Origin: Arcuatula senhousia
Lineage: Eukaryota > Mollusca > Bivalvia > Mytilida > Mytilidae
Direction: 5' to 3'
DNA: 64,000 nucleotides
Assembly (NCBI GenBank): GCA_963971305.1
Contig: OZ020317.1
Span: 18,866,001 to 18,930,000, forward strand
Shown here piece by piece: positions 11,750 through 24,800 of the stretch. Under the pieces are notes generated by a model. It had not been told where the DNA came from, searched no databases, and saw only the letters and a list, made by a program, of their open reading frames with translations. Positions within the stretch are counted from its first letter, which is position 1. The number at the start of each line of letters is the position of its first letter. The position numbers were made by a program, and so were the translations under genes.

Positions 11750-13710
11750 AATCAAATTACAGTATTTTATTCAAATTTATTTATTTAGTTAAAGACATTT
11801 TTTTACAGAAGTTCTAATAATTGACAGCCTTAATTTCCTTATCGACAACATTTGTTCGTGTTTTTCAGCAAACGATAGGGAATCTAATGGGCACTAATAA
11901 TGCACATTTGCATGCTGGTTTGCTTCATTCATATGAAGCAGACTTCTCACAATCTCTTCTTGACAAAAACATCGTAGCTTAGCTCTCTTTTCACCTTAAT
12001 TTCCGTTATATTGATGATGTCCTTTCACTGAACAACCCACCATTTGGTGAATTTCTCCAGTTCATGTATACTCAGGAGTTTGAGGTAAAGGACACAACAG
12101 ATTCTATGAAGTCTGATTCATATTTAGATTTATATTTCAAAATATACTCTCAAGGACAATTTTCAGCGTAGCTCAATGACAAACATGACGTCCTCAATAT
12201 TCCAATTGTCAAGGAAGCAGAGGTACCAATGAGGTATTCGAATGTCAAAAGTCCGAAAGGGCAGAGACAAAACAAGTAAACACCAACAAGAACGGGACAA
12301 AAAACATACAATATGTAAAACACAACATACTGAATATTAATATGCACTTATCTGAGAGATCAAAATCCAATATTTGTCTACAAGTGCATGTTGTCTTCCG
12401 TAAAATTTCTTGAGTGAAGACAGCAACCGAAGAGCAACATAACCCTGTGTGAGCAATTTTTGCGTCAGACCTGTCGCTCTGCTAAGGAAATCGATGTAAG
12501 TCCCGCATGCTCTGGAGTAACGAATCAATTTAGATACGTAAACTCCATAAGCTGGAGTGGACGGAATGTTGCTACACATGATGGGATAGTTGATGATTGG
12601 AAAGTTGAAGTCATCACGTTTGTCATAGAGCCTTGTTGAAAGTCTTCCTTGAGAGTCAATTTCGAGATGTAGATCTAAATATGAAGCAGACTTCCTAGAA
12701 TCCGTTGTGTCCTTTATCTCAAGATCCTGGGGATATATGAGATGGAGAAAGTCACCCAATCGAGAATTGTTTAGTGAAAGAAACATCACCAATATAACGG
12801 AACGTGAATTTGAAAGAGAGAGCTAGTCTTCGGTCTTTTGTGTCTAGAAAAGATTGTAAGAAGTCTGCTTCATATGAATGAAGAAACTAATCAGCAAGTA
12901 GAGGTGCACAATTAGTGACCGTTGGAATCCCTATTGTCTGCTAAAAACACGTCCACCAATTTGAACAAATATGTTGTCAATAAGAAAGTTGAGCATGTCG
13001 ATTATTTAGTCTCCTGTAAATTTGTTCTTTTACTTAGACTCATTGATGACAAAGTAAGTCATCGACTACTAGACATTTGTTCCTACGTTTTCCATTCTTT
13101 TTGAAAAAGCTGCGTTTAATCAGCTGTGCCAATCGCGATTTTAGTTTTTCAAATTCCTCTTCTTGTTAAGCAACATTCAGTCGGCTCCAGTTTCTGGAGT
13201 ATACTTATTACAATTGATTTGTGTTACTCGAGAGTTTTGGGAATACATTTTTGTAACATCAATGTCAGATCGTCATTTTGACACTTAAATTTCTGACAGA
13301 AGGTTATTTTGCTCCTAGGCGGCTGTCTTCGTCTTCAATTAAGAAATGTTACGGTAGACATCAAACACTCATGACAAATATGGGATTTTTATCTGTTTTG
13401 TTGTTATGTGTGTGTGTGTGGATGTTTTATGTTGTTGTGTGGTTTGTTTTGTTATGATGATTTTTTTGTCTACCAGTTTTATCTTTGTCTTTTTGTCTTC
13501 ACGGTTTTATGGTGTTTATTACCCCTTTGGTACACATGTGCTTTTCTCAGATGAATGCAGATGTTGGTTTATCATAGGGTTTGGTTTTGTCTTATTTTAT
13601 CAAATTGGACACGACAAATTAATTTTGACTCTCGTTTCGCGTTGCTGATTTCCGTTCGGTTGTATTTGTGTTTTTGGGGTTTTTTTTTTGTGTGTTGTTT
13701 TATTCTTGTG
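11750..13710. mobile_element. Array unit 5
   Basis: As units 3 and 4 except for single changes, for example CATACAATATG instead of CATACAACATG near 12.31 kb and one extra T in the poly-T near 13.68 kb. Confidence 0.85.
12337..12792 (-). pseudogene. Reverse transcriptase C-terminal fragment, array unit 5
   Basis: Same translated residues as units 3 and 4. Confidence 0.85.
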
Positions 13711-15660
13711 AATCAAATTACAGTATTTTATTCAAATTTATTTATTTAGTTAAAGACATTTTTTTACAGAAGTTCTAATAATTGACAGCCTTAATTTCCT
13801 TATCGACAACATTTGTTCGTGTTTTTCAGCAAACGATAGGGAATCTAATGGGCACTAATAATGCACATTTGCATGCTGGTTTGCTTCATTCATATGAAGC
13901 AGACTTCTCACAATCTCTTCTTGACAAAAACATCGTAGCTTAGCTCTCTTTTCACCTTAATTTCCGTTATATTGATGATGTCCTTTCACTGAACAACCCA
14001 CCATTTGGTGAATTTCTCCAGTTCATGTATACTCAGGAGTTTGAGGTAAAGGACACAACAGATTCTATGAAGTCTGATTCATATTTAGATTTATATTTCA
14101 AAATATACTCTCAAGGACAATTTTCAGCGTAGCTCAATGACAAACATGACGTCCTCAATATTCCAATTGTCAAGGAAGCAGAGGTACCAATGAGGTATTC
14201 GAATGTCAAAAGTCCGAAAGGGCAGAGACAAAACAAGTAAACACCAACAAGAACGGGACAAAAAACATACAACATGTAAAACACAACATACTGAATATTA
14301 ATATGCACTTATCTGAGAGATCAAAATCCAATATTTGTCTACAAGTGCATGTTGTCTTCCGTAAAATTTCTTGAGTGAAGCCAGCAACCGAAGAGCAACA
14401 TAACCCTGTGTGAGCAATTTTTGCGTCAGACCTGTCGCTCTGCTAAGGAAATCGATGTAAGTCCCGCATGCTCTGGAGTAACGAATCAATTTAGATACGT
14501 AAACTCCATAAGCTGGAGTGGACGGAATGTTGCTACACATGATGGGATAGTTGATGATTGGAAAGTTGAAGTCATCACGTTTGTCATAGAGCCTTGTTGA
14601 AAGTCTTCCTTGAGAGTCAATTTCGAGATGTAGATCTAAATATGAAGCAGACTTCCTAGAATCCGTTGTGTCCTTTATCTCAAGATCCTGGGGATATATG
14701 AGATGGAGAAAGTCACCCAATCGAGAATTGTTTAGTGAAAGAAACATCACCAATATAACCGAACGTGAATTTGAAAGAGAGAGCTAGTCTTCGGTCTTTT
14801 GTGTCTAGAAAAGATTGTAAGAAGTCTGCTTCATATGAATGAAGAAACTAATCAGCAAGTAGAGGTGCACAATTAGTGACCGTTGGAATCCCTATTGTCT
14901 GCTAAAAACACGTCCATCAATTTGAACAAATATGTTGTCAATAAGAAAGTTGAGCATGTCGATTATTTAGTCTCCTGTAAATTTGTTCTTTTACTTATAC
15001 TCATTGATGACAAAGTAAGTCATCGACTACTAGACATTTGTTCCTACCGTTTTCCATTCTTTTTGAAAAAGCTGCGCCAATCGCAATTTTAGTTTTTCAA
15101 CTTCCTCTTCTTGTTAAGCAACATTCAGTCGGCTCCAGTTTCTGGAGTATACTTATTACAATTGATTTGTGTTACTCGAGAGTTTTGGGAATACATTTTT
15201 GTAACATCAATGTCAGATCGTCATTTTGACACTTAAATTTCTGACAGAAGGTTATTTTGCTCCTAGGCGGCTGTCTTCGTCTTCAATTAAGAAATGCTAC
15301 GGTAGACATCAAACACTCATGACAAATACGGGATTTTTATCTGTTTTGTTGTTATGTGTGTGTGTGTGTGTGGATGTTTTATGTTGTTGTGTGGTTTGTT
15401 TCGTTATGATGAATTTTTGTCTACCGGTTTTGTCTTTGTCTTTTTGTCTTCACGGTTTTATGGTGTTCATTACCCCTTTGGTACACCTGTGCTTTTCTCA
15501 GATGAGTGCATATGTTGGTTTATCATAGTGTTTGGTTTTGTCTTATTTTATCAAATTGGACACGACAAATTAATTTTGACTCTCGTTTCGCGTTGCTGAT
15601 TTCCGTTCGGTTGTATTTGTGGTTTTTTGGGTTTTTTTTGTGTGTTGTTTTATTCTTGTG
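13711..15660. mobile_element. Array unit 6
   Basis: Second-subgroup unit with private changes. Around 15.07 kb about 14 bp are missing (AAAGCTGCGCCAATCG). There is an extra C in CCTACCGTTTTCC, and several substitutions in the TG-rich tail. It is the most diverged of units 3-6. Confidence 0.85.
14298..14753 (-). pseudogene. Reverse transcriptase C-terminal fragment, array unit 6
   Basis: As unit 3 but with one Ser to Ala change (RLLASLKK). Same frame break before it. Confidence 0.85.
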
Positions 15661-17599
15661 AATCAAATTGCAGTAAATTTATTTATTTAGTTACAGACAT
15701 TTTTTTTACAGAAGTTCTAATAATTGACAGCCTTAATTTCCTTATCGACAACATTTGTTCGTGTTTTTCAGCAAACGATAGGGAATCTAATGGGCACTAA
15801 TAATGCACATTTGCATGCTGGTTTGCTTCATTCATATGAAGCAGACTTCTCACAATCTCTTCTTGACAAAAACATCGTAACTTAGCTCTCTTTTCACCTT
15901 AATTTCCGTTATATTGATGATGTCCTTTCACTGAACAACTCACCATTTGGTGAATTTCTCCAATTCATGTATACTCAGGAGTTTGAGGTAAAGGACACAA
16001 CAGATTCTATGAAGTCTGATTCATATTTAGATCTATATTTCAAAATATACTCTCAAGGACAATTTTCAGCGTAGCTCAATGACAAACATGACGTCCTCAA
16101 TATTCCAATTGTCAAGGAAGCAGAGGTACCAATGAGGTATTCGAATGTCAAAAGTCCGAAAGGGCAGAGACGAAAACAAGTAAACACCAACAAGAACGGG
16201 ACAAATAAACATACAACATGTAAAACACAACATACTGAATATTAATATGCACTTATCTGAGAGATCAAAATCCAATATTTGTCTACAAGTGCATGTTGTC
16301 TTCCGTAAAATTTCTTGAGTGAAGACAGCAACCGAAGAGCAACATAACCCTGTGTGAGCAATTTTTGCGTCAGACCTGTCGCTCTGCTAAGGAAATCGAT
16401 GTAAGTCCCGCATGCTCTGGAGTAACGAGTCAATTTAGATACGTAAACTCCATAAGCTGGAGTGGACGGAATGTTGCTACACATGATGGGATAGTTGATG
16501 ATTGGAAAGTTGAAGTCATCACGTTTGTCATAGAGCCTTGTTGAAAGTCTTCCTTGAGAGTCAATTTCGAGATGTAGATCTAAATATGAAGCAGACTTCC
16601 TAGAATCCGTTGTGTCCTTTATCTCAAGATCCTGGGGATATGTGAGATGGAGAAAGTCACCCAATCGAGAATTGTTTAGTGAAAGGAACATCATCAATAT
16701 AACGGAACGTGAATTTGAAAGAGAGAGCTAGTCTTCGGTCTTTTGTGTCTAGAAAAGATTGTAAGAAGTCTGCTTCATATGAATGAAGAAACTAATCAGC
16801 ACGTAGAGGTGCACAATTAGTGACCGTTGGAATCCCTATTGTTTGCTAAAAACACGTCCACCAATTTGAACAAATATGTTGTCAATAAGAAAGTTGAGCA
16901 TGTCGATTATTTAGTCTCCTGTAAATTTGTTCTTTTACTTAGACTCATTGATGACAAAGTAAGTCATCGACTACTAGACATTTGTTCCTACGTTTTCCAT
17001 TCTTTTTGAAAAAGCAGCGTTTAATCAGCTGTGCCAAACGCGATTTTAGTTTTTCAACTTCCTCTTCTTGTTAAGCAACATTCAGTCGGCTCCAGTTACT
17101 GGAGTATACTTATTACAATTGATTTGTGTTACTCGAGAGTTTTGGGAATACATTTTTGTAACATCAATGTCAGATCGTCACTTTGACACTTAAATTTCTG
17201 ACAGAAGGTTATTTTGCTCCTAGGCGGCTGTCTTCGTCTTCAATTAAGAAATGTTACGGTAGACATCAAACACTCATGACAAATATGGGATTTTTATCTG
17301 TTTTGTTGTTATGTGTGTGTGTGTGTGGATGTTTTATGTTGTTGTGTGGTTTGTTATGTTATGATGATTTTTTTGTCTACCAGTTTTGTCTTTACGGTTT
17401 TATGGTGTTTATTACCCCTTCGGTACACATGTGCTTTTCTTAGATGAGTGCAGATGATGGTTTATCATAGGGTTTGGTTTTGTCTTATTTTATCAAATTG
17501 GACACGACAAATTTTGACTCTCGTTTCGGTTGCTGATTTCCGTTCGGTTGTATTTGTGTTTTTTGGGGGGTTTTTTTGTGTGTTGTTTTATTCTTGTGA
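15661..17599. mobile_element. Array unit 7 (last)
   Basis: Terminal unit with mixed subgroup markers (NNSRLG with HLTYP). It has short deletions at its start (CAGTAAATTT) and in the tail (TTTGTCTTTACGG; GACAAATTTTGAC). The array stops at TTCTTGTGA (17599), where sequence unrelated to a unit start follows. Confidence 0.85.
16242..16697 (-). pseudogene. Reverse transcriptase C-terminal fragment, array unit 7
   Basis: Differs from the other units by KLTRYSR (Ile to Thr) and combines NNS of units 3-6 with HLT of units 1-2. Confidence 0.85.
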
Positions 17600-18574
17600 T
17601 TTTTGCGTTCACATTACTAGCGCAAAAATATTACGACGCGAATATATATGCCCCCTTTTGTAGTTTAAGGACAATAATATTATAGCGCAAATTCTAAATT
17701 GTGCTAACTAAAAATTATTTCGATCTGTCTTTTTTATGAAATGTTAAATGTAAAAAAAAATATTATTTTGTATGTCTATTATTTTTCTTATAACAAATGC
17801 ACTGTTTTGCCCCTGAAGCTAATTTTAATCATGTTCTAAATTAGCTAAATCATCATTTCTGTTAAAATTAACCCTAATGTATACACGTAATTAAACTCTC
17901 ACAGAAAGAATTAATAACTAGATATTATTACCCCTTGAATCAGTAAGACCAATAGATTGTAGAAGTATCGTTAGTAAACAACATTGATTTTAGCATACAC
18001 AATAAATATAAAGAAGCATTAATATTATAGCCTGATTAAAGGTCCATGCCTGTGGCTATTTATAAACTGAAATTAAATTACACTTCGTTTCATTATGATC
18101 TACATGTATACATAAGTGCATATCACAAAAAACATATTATATTATAATAAGAAATTGAAATCATCGATTTTTCTCCATCCTTGCACTTTCGCTCATTTGA
18201 GCCATGTTCTATAATGTCTAATCTCCATGTTTGTAAACATTACGCCCAATATATGGTAGACGATCAATTGTTGTCACATCGTACACTTATTGATATGCTA
18301 AACATGACAACATGCGGATTTTATCATTTTTATTTCGTTTTTAGCATGTCTTGAATGAAGGAATAGTTGATAGCCATGACGTCGTTTTAATAACACTTGA
18401 CATAATTGTGATTATTAAAGAACTATCATATTTATATAAAAAATCATGATATATAGAATACAAAATTAATATCTACATGTTGTGCATATTGACTGATTCA
18501 ACTTTCAAATAATAATATAAAATCTTAAATAAATAGTTTAAATTATAAGAATGTTTAAGAATTACACTTTACAT
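17600..18574. other. 3' flank of the receptor gene, no feature recognised
   Basis: AT-rich interval between the tandem array and the stop codon of the receptor. It should contain the receptor's 3' UTR. On the minus strand AATAAA occurs near 18330, but nothing marks it as the used polyadenylation signal. Confidence 0.4.
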
Positions 18575-18826
18575 TCAGATCATATTTCTATCGGACTTTT
18601 GTGAAATTCCGGACCACTTGGAATAAAGGCCTTCTTTCTTAGAATCGGCAGAACATGTTTTTACACCGCTGCTTCGCCTCCTGCTCAGTGTTAAACTCTG
18701 GTAAAAGTGGCTGGTTTTGGTTGAAGTAACTTCAGTTGACGCAAGACAGTGGTGTCTACCGAATTTCATCCGTTTACAAATTTGGTGGCATTTAAACAGG
18801 TTTTTAAACTCTTGTTGGAATTTTTC
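18575..18826 (-). CDS. Receptor exon 4 (cytoplasmic tail and stop)
   Basis: The acceptor CTTTTAG leads into EKFQQEFKNLFKCHQICKRM, a typical helix-8 continuation of a GLLN-type TM7 with a Cys that could be palmitoylated. A Ser/Thr/Lys-rich tail follows, ending SGISQKSDRNMI and TGA at 18577-18575. Intron 3 before it is only 279 bp, in contrast to the 6.4 and 8.0 kb introns upstream. Confidence 0.85.
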   Translation of the reverse strand, partial: EKFQQEFKNLFKCHQICKRMKFGRHHCLASTEVTSTKTSHFYQSLTLSRRRSSGVKTCSADSKKEGLYSKWSGISQKSDRNMI

Positions 18827-21800
18827 CTAAAAGTACAAAATTACTAAATGAATTGATGAATGGATGATTTAAACACAGGCACATGACTTCTCTTACATAA
18901 AAATAAATAATTTTAATTGTTTAAAAGTGTCTGCCATGTAAAAGTCAAACAATGGACAGCATAAAAACATGTGACTAGTGGTCGTTGCTCCCGGTGCAGT
19001 TAAACCAAGAAATATTAACAAGAACCTCTTGGAAAATGAATAATAAATTAATGCTGGCGTTAACAATTGCATGTAGACCCAAATCTTAATCAGAAATTTA
19101 CTTACATTCAGCAAACCATAAATGAACGGATTATAGCAAGAATTACTCATAGCCAGCCAATTTGAGCAGAACCATATTATATTTATGTATTTAAACCTGA
19201 AATTAAAAAAAAATCATTGCTTGTCAGTGTACAAAATACGTAATGAATTTTTAAAGATACATAGTAGGAAAAACAAAGAAAATTTAAATTATAACAAGAA
19301 GGAAAAAACAGGTATTCAAATCTCTCAGTCCATAGCCACAAACTTAAAGTTATGAAAATACAAAATATGAAAGACATAATGAATTTGATACTCACAATAT
19401 GATACGAATAAATTATTATTAGGAGAAGTACAGATGCGTCCAGACATAACCTGTATAAAAGTTAACTTTAGGCAGTCATTTAGGTTGCTTTTCTAGTTAA
19501 CTTGAGTTAACCACAGTCCGCTTTCTAGTTAACTAAAGTTAACTTTAGCAGTCCATGATCTTGACAGCTCTGGACTGCTCTTGTCCATGACAAGGACAGC
19601 TTAAGGTAGTCTAAAGTTAACTTCAGGTCAGAACAGTCCAAAGTTAACTTTAGGGAACTTAAGGTTGCTAGCGAACCAAAGTTAACTTCAGGGCGGAGCA
19701 GTCCAAAGTTAACTTCAGGGAACTTTAGGTCGCTCCGAGACTAAAAATACTTCTAGGTAATTGAGAAAATGTTTTTTGCTATTTTCAAATAAAATTATGC
19801 GGTACATTTTGCAATCAAGATAACATTTCTTAAAAAGATAAATATTGCTAATAGAAAAAATATTTAAATGAATAATTCTATTTTCAAAATACATTCAATA
19901 ATGCAATAAATATATATTTTAAAATAAATTACTATTTAAAACAGAAAAATGTTCTTTAAAAATTATTTCTTTTCTTTTCTTATTGATCTACATAATGTTT
20001 TAATTCAAATTGAATAATTAAATATAGATTGCTTAAGTCCAAGACGGGATATGCTAATAAAATAGATGTTTCTAAAATTAACAAATCTTGAAAATTAAAA
20101 CGTATTTTTAGAATAAATATTTCATGTAAATAGATGAATATATAGCCCCATTTACATGCACAGTTTTACATACGTGTGCATTTTTACATACGTATGTAAT
20201 TTTACACATGTGTGCAAATACTGCATGTAAATGCAAATACATACGTATGTACATTTACACATGGTGTAAATTTACATCACCTCAGGACCAGATGTAAATG
20301 TTTATGTGTAAATTTACATAGGCTGTTTTAATAAATTTTGAGCATGTAAACTCAATTTAAACAAATGCATAGCTCGATTTTTCTCTTCCTGGAGAACTTG
20401 TGACCTTGACCTTTAAGCTATGTACTCTAGAATCCACAGGCATCACTCTTGCATTATAAGCTCTTCGACGTGTAAATTTCATAAAATTTTATCAAGGCGT
20501 TAAAAAGTTATGCCTCTAAAACCAATATCTCTCTACAATTTCCAAGTTTTTCTGAACTTGTGACCTTGACTATTACACAACTGTATTTCCCTAACACAGT
20601 CGAGATCTTTCTTACCCCATAGGCTTAAGGTGCACATTTCTTAGTGTCAAAAATACTTTGAGAACTAACATTACCACCTTTTCTAAGTTTTTCATAACTA
20701 TTTACCTTGACCTTTGACATTTTGACCCAAAATCTATATGGTTCTCCCTTATTTCCTACGCTTGCAGTGTCCAAAAGCTACGATTTGAAGACCAAACTTG
20801 ATAGAATGATGGTCGGACGAACGGAAATGTAAATTCTATAGTCTATATAATAAAACAAATGGGTATTGAGAAGAGCTAGAGCATGGTCACTCACATGCCT
20901 ATGACCTATAATCGCTTGACAACATGATGAATTAATAGTTGTTTTATTACTGCATTGGATAAAGCATCAGGTATTGAACATGTTACATGTAATATCTAGC
21001 AAAGGGGTAAACATTTATGACCGGAAACCCATATTGACGAAAGGAAAGAAAATCGTGCTAATCACATAAAGTTTTCTGCAATAGAGATAGCTAGATTTTT
21101 ATTATTCCTTATAACATATACATGTATCAATCTGAATTCAAAACTAAAGTTCTCTCAAAGACCGTGTTACTCTCTGTTTACAAGGACTAACAGTTTGAAT
21201 TTCATCCATTAATGATTAAAGGTAATACCAAACTGGGATGGTCAATCTCATATAATCCAAGAAGAAAAGACAAACAAAGCAAATACATACCATAACAAGA
21301 GGCTCCTAAGAGCCTGAATCGCTCACCTGAACTACACAGATACATATATTTGTAGATATTAATGTGTATAACCATATGCAATTTAAATTTATGAAATATC
21401 TTGGTTAGTTTTCAAGATATTGGGCTTAATAAGTGCAAATTTGGCAAAAATTAGGAAAAAGAACAATAACTCCCACATCAGCAGTCAGATCTTTTCCGAA
21501 ATTTCAGGACAGGTAGATCTTAATATGCTGATCACTTTTGATTCTTGCACAATTTTGATATCTGAAACCAGTTTTGAGGTTATTAGCAAAAAAATGAAAT
21601 TTGTCCCTATGTTTTATTTTTAGCCATGGTGGCCATGTTTTTTTATGATTCAAAAATATGAACGATAGAGTTGTAGCATATAAGCTATCAAACAGTGTGC
21701 CATGTTAAGATGCAGTTGGTCTTACCGTTTCAGACAAGTCAGGGGAAAAGTAATGAACAATGGTGAATATTGACGCTTTAAGGGCCATAACTCCTAAAAG

Positions 21801-24800
21801 AAATGGTTCTACAGCTTTGACCTAATTACATGAATTGTAGATCTTGATGTGCTTAATCATATGCAATTTGAATTTTTGAAATATCTTGTATAGTATTCAA
21901 GATATAGGGCTAAATAAGTGAAAAATTTTGAAAAAATCCAGAAAAAGGGCAATAACTCCTATGTCGTTTGTTGGAACTTCTTGAAAATTTCAGAACACGT
22001 AGATCTTAAGATGCTAATCACTTTTGTCTCCATCCTCCCATCAGAATTTTGATATCTGTTACCGTTTTTGAGTTATTTGCAAAAAACTGTAATTTGACCC
22101 CTATGTTCTATTTTAAGCCATAAAGGCCATATTTTTTGACGAATCAAAACTCCGAACGACAGAATTGTAGCATTAATGCTATTCAACAACTGTGCCAAGT
22201 TTGGTTGAAGTTGGATGTATGGTGTCAGACAAGTTAATCTTTGAAATCCAGGGTAAAAGTAATGAAAAATGGTAAATTTTGATGCTTTAAGGGCCATAAC
22301 TCCTAAAAGAAATTGTTCTACAGCTTTGACCTAATGACATGAAATGTAGATCTTGATGTGCTTAATCATATGCAATTTGAATTTTTATAATATCTTGTAT
22401 AGTTTTCAAGATATAGGGCTAAATAAGTGCAAAATTTTGAAAAAATCCAGGAAAAGGGCAATAACTCCTACATTGGTTGTTGGATCTTTTTGAAAATTTC
22501 TGGGCAGGTAGATCTTGAGGTGCTGATCACTTTTACCCTTGCCAGAATTTTGATATCTGTGACCGTTTTTGAGTTATTTGCAAAAAACTGTATTTGATCC
22601 CCCTGTTCTATTTTTAGCCATGGCGGCCATGTTTTTTTACGAATCAAAAATCCGAACGATAGTTTTGTACACATAATGCCACTAAACAACTATACCAAAT
22701 TTGGTTGCAATTGGACTTATGGTGTCGGACAAGTTAACGTTTGAAAAATTGTTTACAGACGACAGACGACGACAGACGACGACGACGACGGACGCCAAGT
22801 GATGGTAAAAGCTCACATGGACCTTCGGTCCAGGTGAGCTAAAAATGGTAAATTTTGTTGTTTAAAGGATAATAACTCCAAACAGAAATGGTCCTACAGC
22901 TTTGACCTGAATACATGAAATGTAGATCTTCATGTGCTTAATCAAATGCAACTTAATTTTTTGAAATATCTTATATAGTTTTCAAGATACAGGGCTAAAT
23001 AAGTGAAAAAAATTGAAAAAATCCAGAAAAAGGCAGTAACTCCTATGTCGATTGTTGTATCTTCTTGAATATTTGATAGCATGTAGATCTTGAGACGCTG
23101 ATCACTTTTGTCTCCCATCAGAATTTTGATATCTGTAACTATTTTTGAGTAATTAGCAAAAAACTGCAATTTACCCCTATGTTCTATTTTAAGCCATGGC
23201 GGCAATATTTTATGACAAATCAAAAATCCGAACAATGGAATTGTAGCATTTATGATATTCAACAACTGTGCCAAGTTTGGTTGAAGTTGGATGTATGGTG
23301 TCAGACAAGTTAATCTATGAAATTCAGGGGAAAAGTAATGAAAAATGGTAAATTTTGATGCTTTAAGGGCCATAACTCCTAAAAGAAATGGTTCTACAGT
23401 TTTGACCTTATTACATGAAATGTAGATCTTGATGTGCTTAATCATATGCAATTTGAATTTTTAAAATATCTGGTATAGTTTTCAAGATATAGGGCTAAAT
23501 AAGTGCAAAATTTTAAAAAATCCAGAAAAGGGCAATAACTCCTACATCGGTGGTTGGATCTTCTTGAAAATTTCTGGGCAGGTAGATCTTGATGTGCTGA
23601 TTACTTTTACCCTATGCCAGAATTTGATATCTGGTACTGTTTTTGAGTTATTAGCAAAAAACTGCAATTTACCCCTATGTTCTATTTTTAGCCATGGCGG
23701 CCATGTTTTTTTACGAATCAAATATCCGAACGATAGTTTTGTACACATAATGCTACTAAACAACTGTACCAAGTTTGGTTGAAATTGGACTTATGGTGTC
23801 GGACAAGTTAAAGTTTGAAAAATTGTTAACAGACGACGACGACGACGACGACGACGACAGACGACGACGACGACGGACGCCAAGTGATGGTATAAGCTCC
23901 CATGGACCTTTGGTCAAGGTGAGCTAAAAATGTAAAAATTAAGTGCTTGCATGTTAATAGTCAAATTTTTAATTTTGTTACCATGATGACAACAAAAGAA
24001 AAGCTTTATATGAGACCGTATGAGGAAAGCAGAGGTACCAATGGGGTATTCGAATGTCAAAAGTCAGAAAGGACAGAGACAAAGCCTGTAAACACAAACA
24101 AGAACGGGACAAAAACAGACAACATGTAAAACATGGAAACACAAAATAACTGAATATCAATTAACAACGCGAACTCCAGTCGAAACAAGAGTGAACCCAG
24201 GTGCTCCGGAAGAGCAAGCAGTTCCTGCTTACTATAGCACACCCGTCGCGTTGCCAACAGTCAATTCAGCGTGTCAAATCCGGTAAAGGAAGACAAAACA
24301 AAACTTTATCACAAACCAACATCTGCACTCATCTGAGGCATTTTTTTCATTACCTTGGTCTAAAAGCCAATCACAGAGACAACAGTTTCGGGTAAAAACT
24401 CTAAAAAATTAGAACAAACCCTGGAATATCAAATAAGTTTTGAGTTAAATACTAGTACACAAAACGCTGGTGAGTTGGGTCAGTTACTTTCGAGATAATT
24501 TTATGAAATCGTTCTCCTTTGATTTTATTGAACAGAGATATGCCTGGATGACAAAGATGACTATGGCACTGTTTTTAATACCACCACCCTTTGACATGTT
24601 ATTTATAAAACGTACAGCTATTCGAATGAAAGTTCGATCGAGTTCAATTTTAAGTTAATAAAAACAATCACTGTTTCCTTACTAAGACTGATGGTTTCCT
24701 CTATTAAAAAAACTAGGCACCGTTTATGGCACATTTGCTACGAAAGGGCTGTTATATGTAAGCCCTTACAGTCTTTCTTTTAAAAGCTGTATATCCTTCT

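Larger units (their letters stand above)
3908..17599. repeat. Seven-unit tandem array, unit about 1.96 kb, built from reverse-transcriptase fragments
   Basis: A block starting AATCAAATT(A/G)CAGTA recurs at 3908, 5868, 7830, 9790, 11750, 13711 and 15661, giving units of 1960, 1962, 1960, 1960, 1961, 1950 and 1939 bp in the same orientation. Each unit has this order: decayed plus-strand reverse-transcriptase middle part, minus-strand reverse-transcriptase piece with 3' tail, plus-strand reverse-transcriptase C-terminal part, and a TG-rich 3' tail. Neighbouring units are almost identical, so the array arose or was homogenised recently. Coding frames are broken in every unit. Confidence 0.95.
21295..23925 (+). 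repeat. GAGGCTC...GGTGAGCT dispersed repeat with internal tandem monomers
   Basis: Starts ACAAGAGGCTCCTAAGAGCC (a hairpin) followed by GCTCACCTG, and ends GGACCTTCGGTCCAGGTGAGCT-like (22840 and again 23925). The interior is a tandem of roughly 500-bp monomers, each with GGGCCATAACTCCTAAAAG, ACAGCTTTGACCTAAT, TTCAAGATATAGGGCTAAAT and TTTTTAGCCATGG(C)GGCCATG. The monomers start near 21.3, 21.78, 22.29, 22.86 and 23.37 kb. The part from 22841 to 23925 looks like a duplication of the preceding ~1.08 kb. A diverged relative lies reversed at 55.7-56.8 kb. From memory such sequences are abundant in bivalve genomes. Confidence 0.75.

Noticed and set aside
3908..17599. CRISPR array or protein-coding tandem gene family.
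   Set aside because: Units are about 2 kb, without spacers, and every reading frame is broken.
18893..19150. 85-codon minus-strand ORF starting MSNSCYNPFIYG.
   Set aside because: Only its first 15 codons are coding (TM7 exon); the rest reads through the splice donor at 19105 into intron 3.
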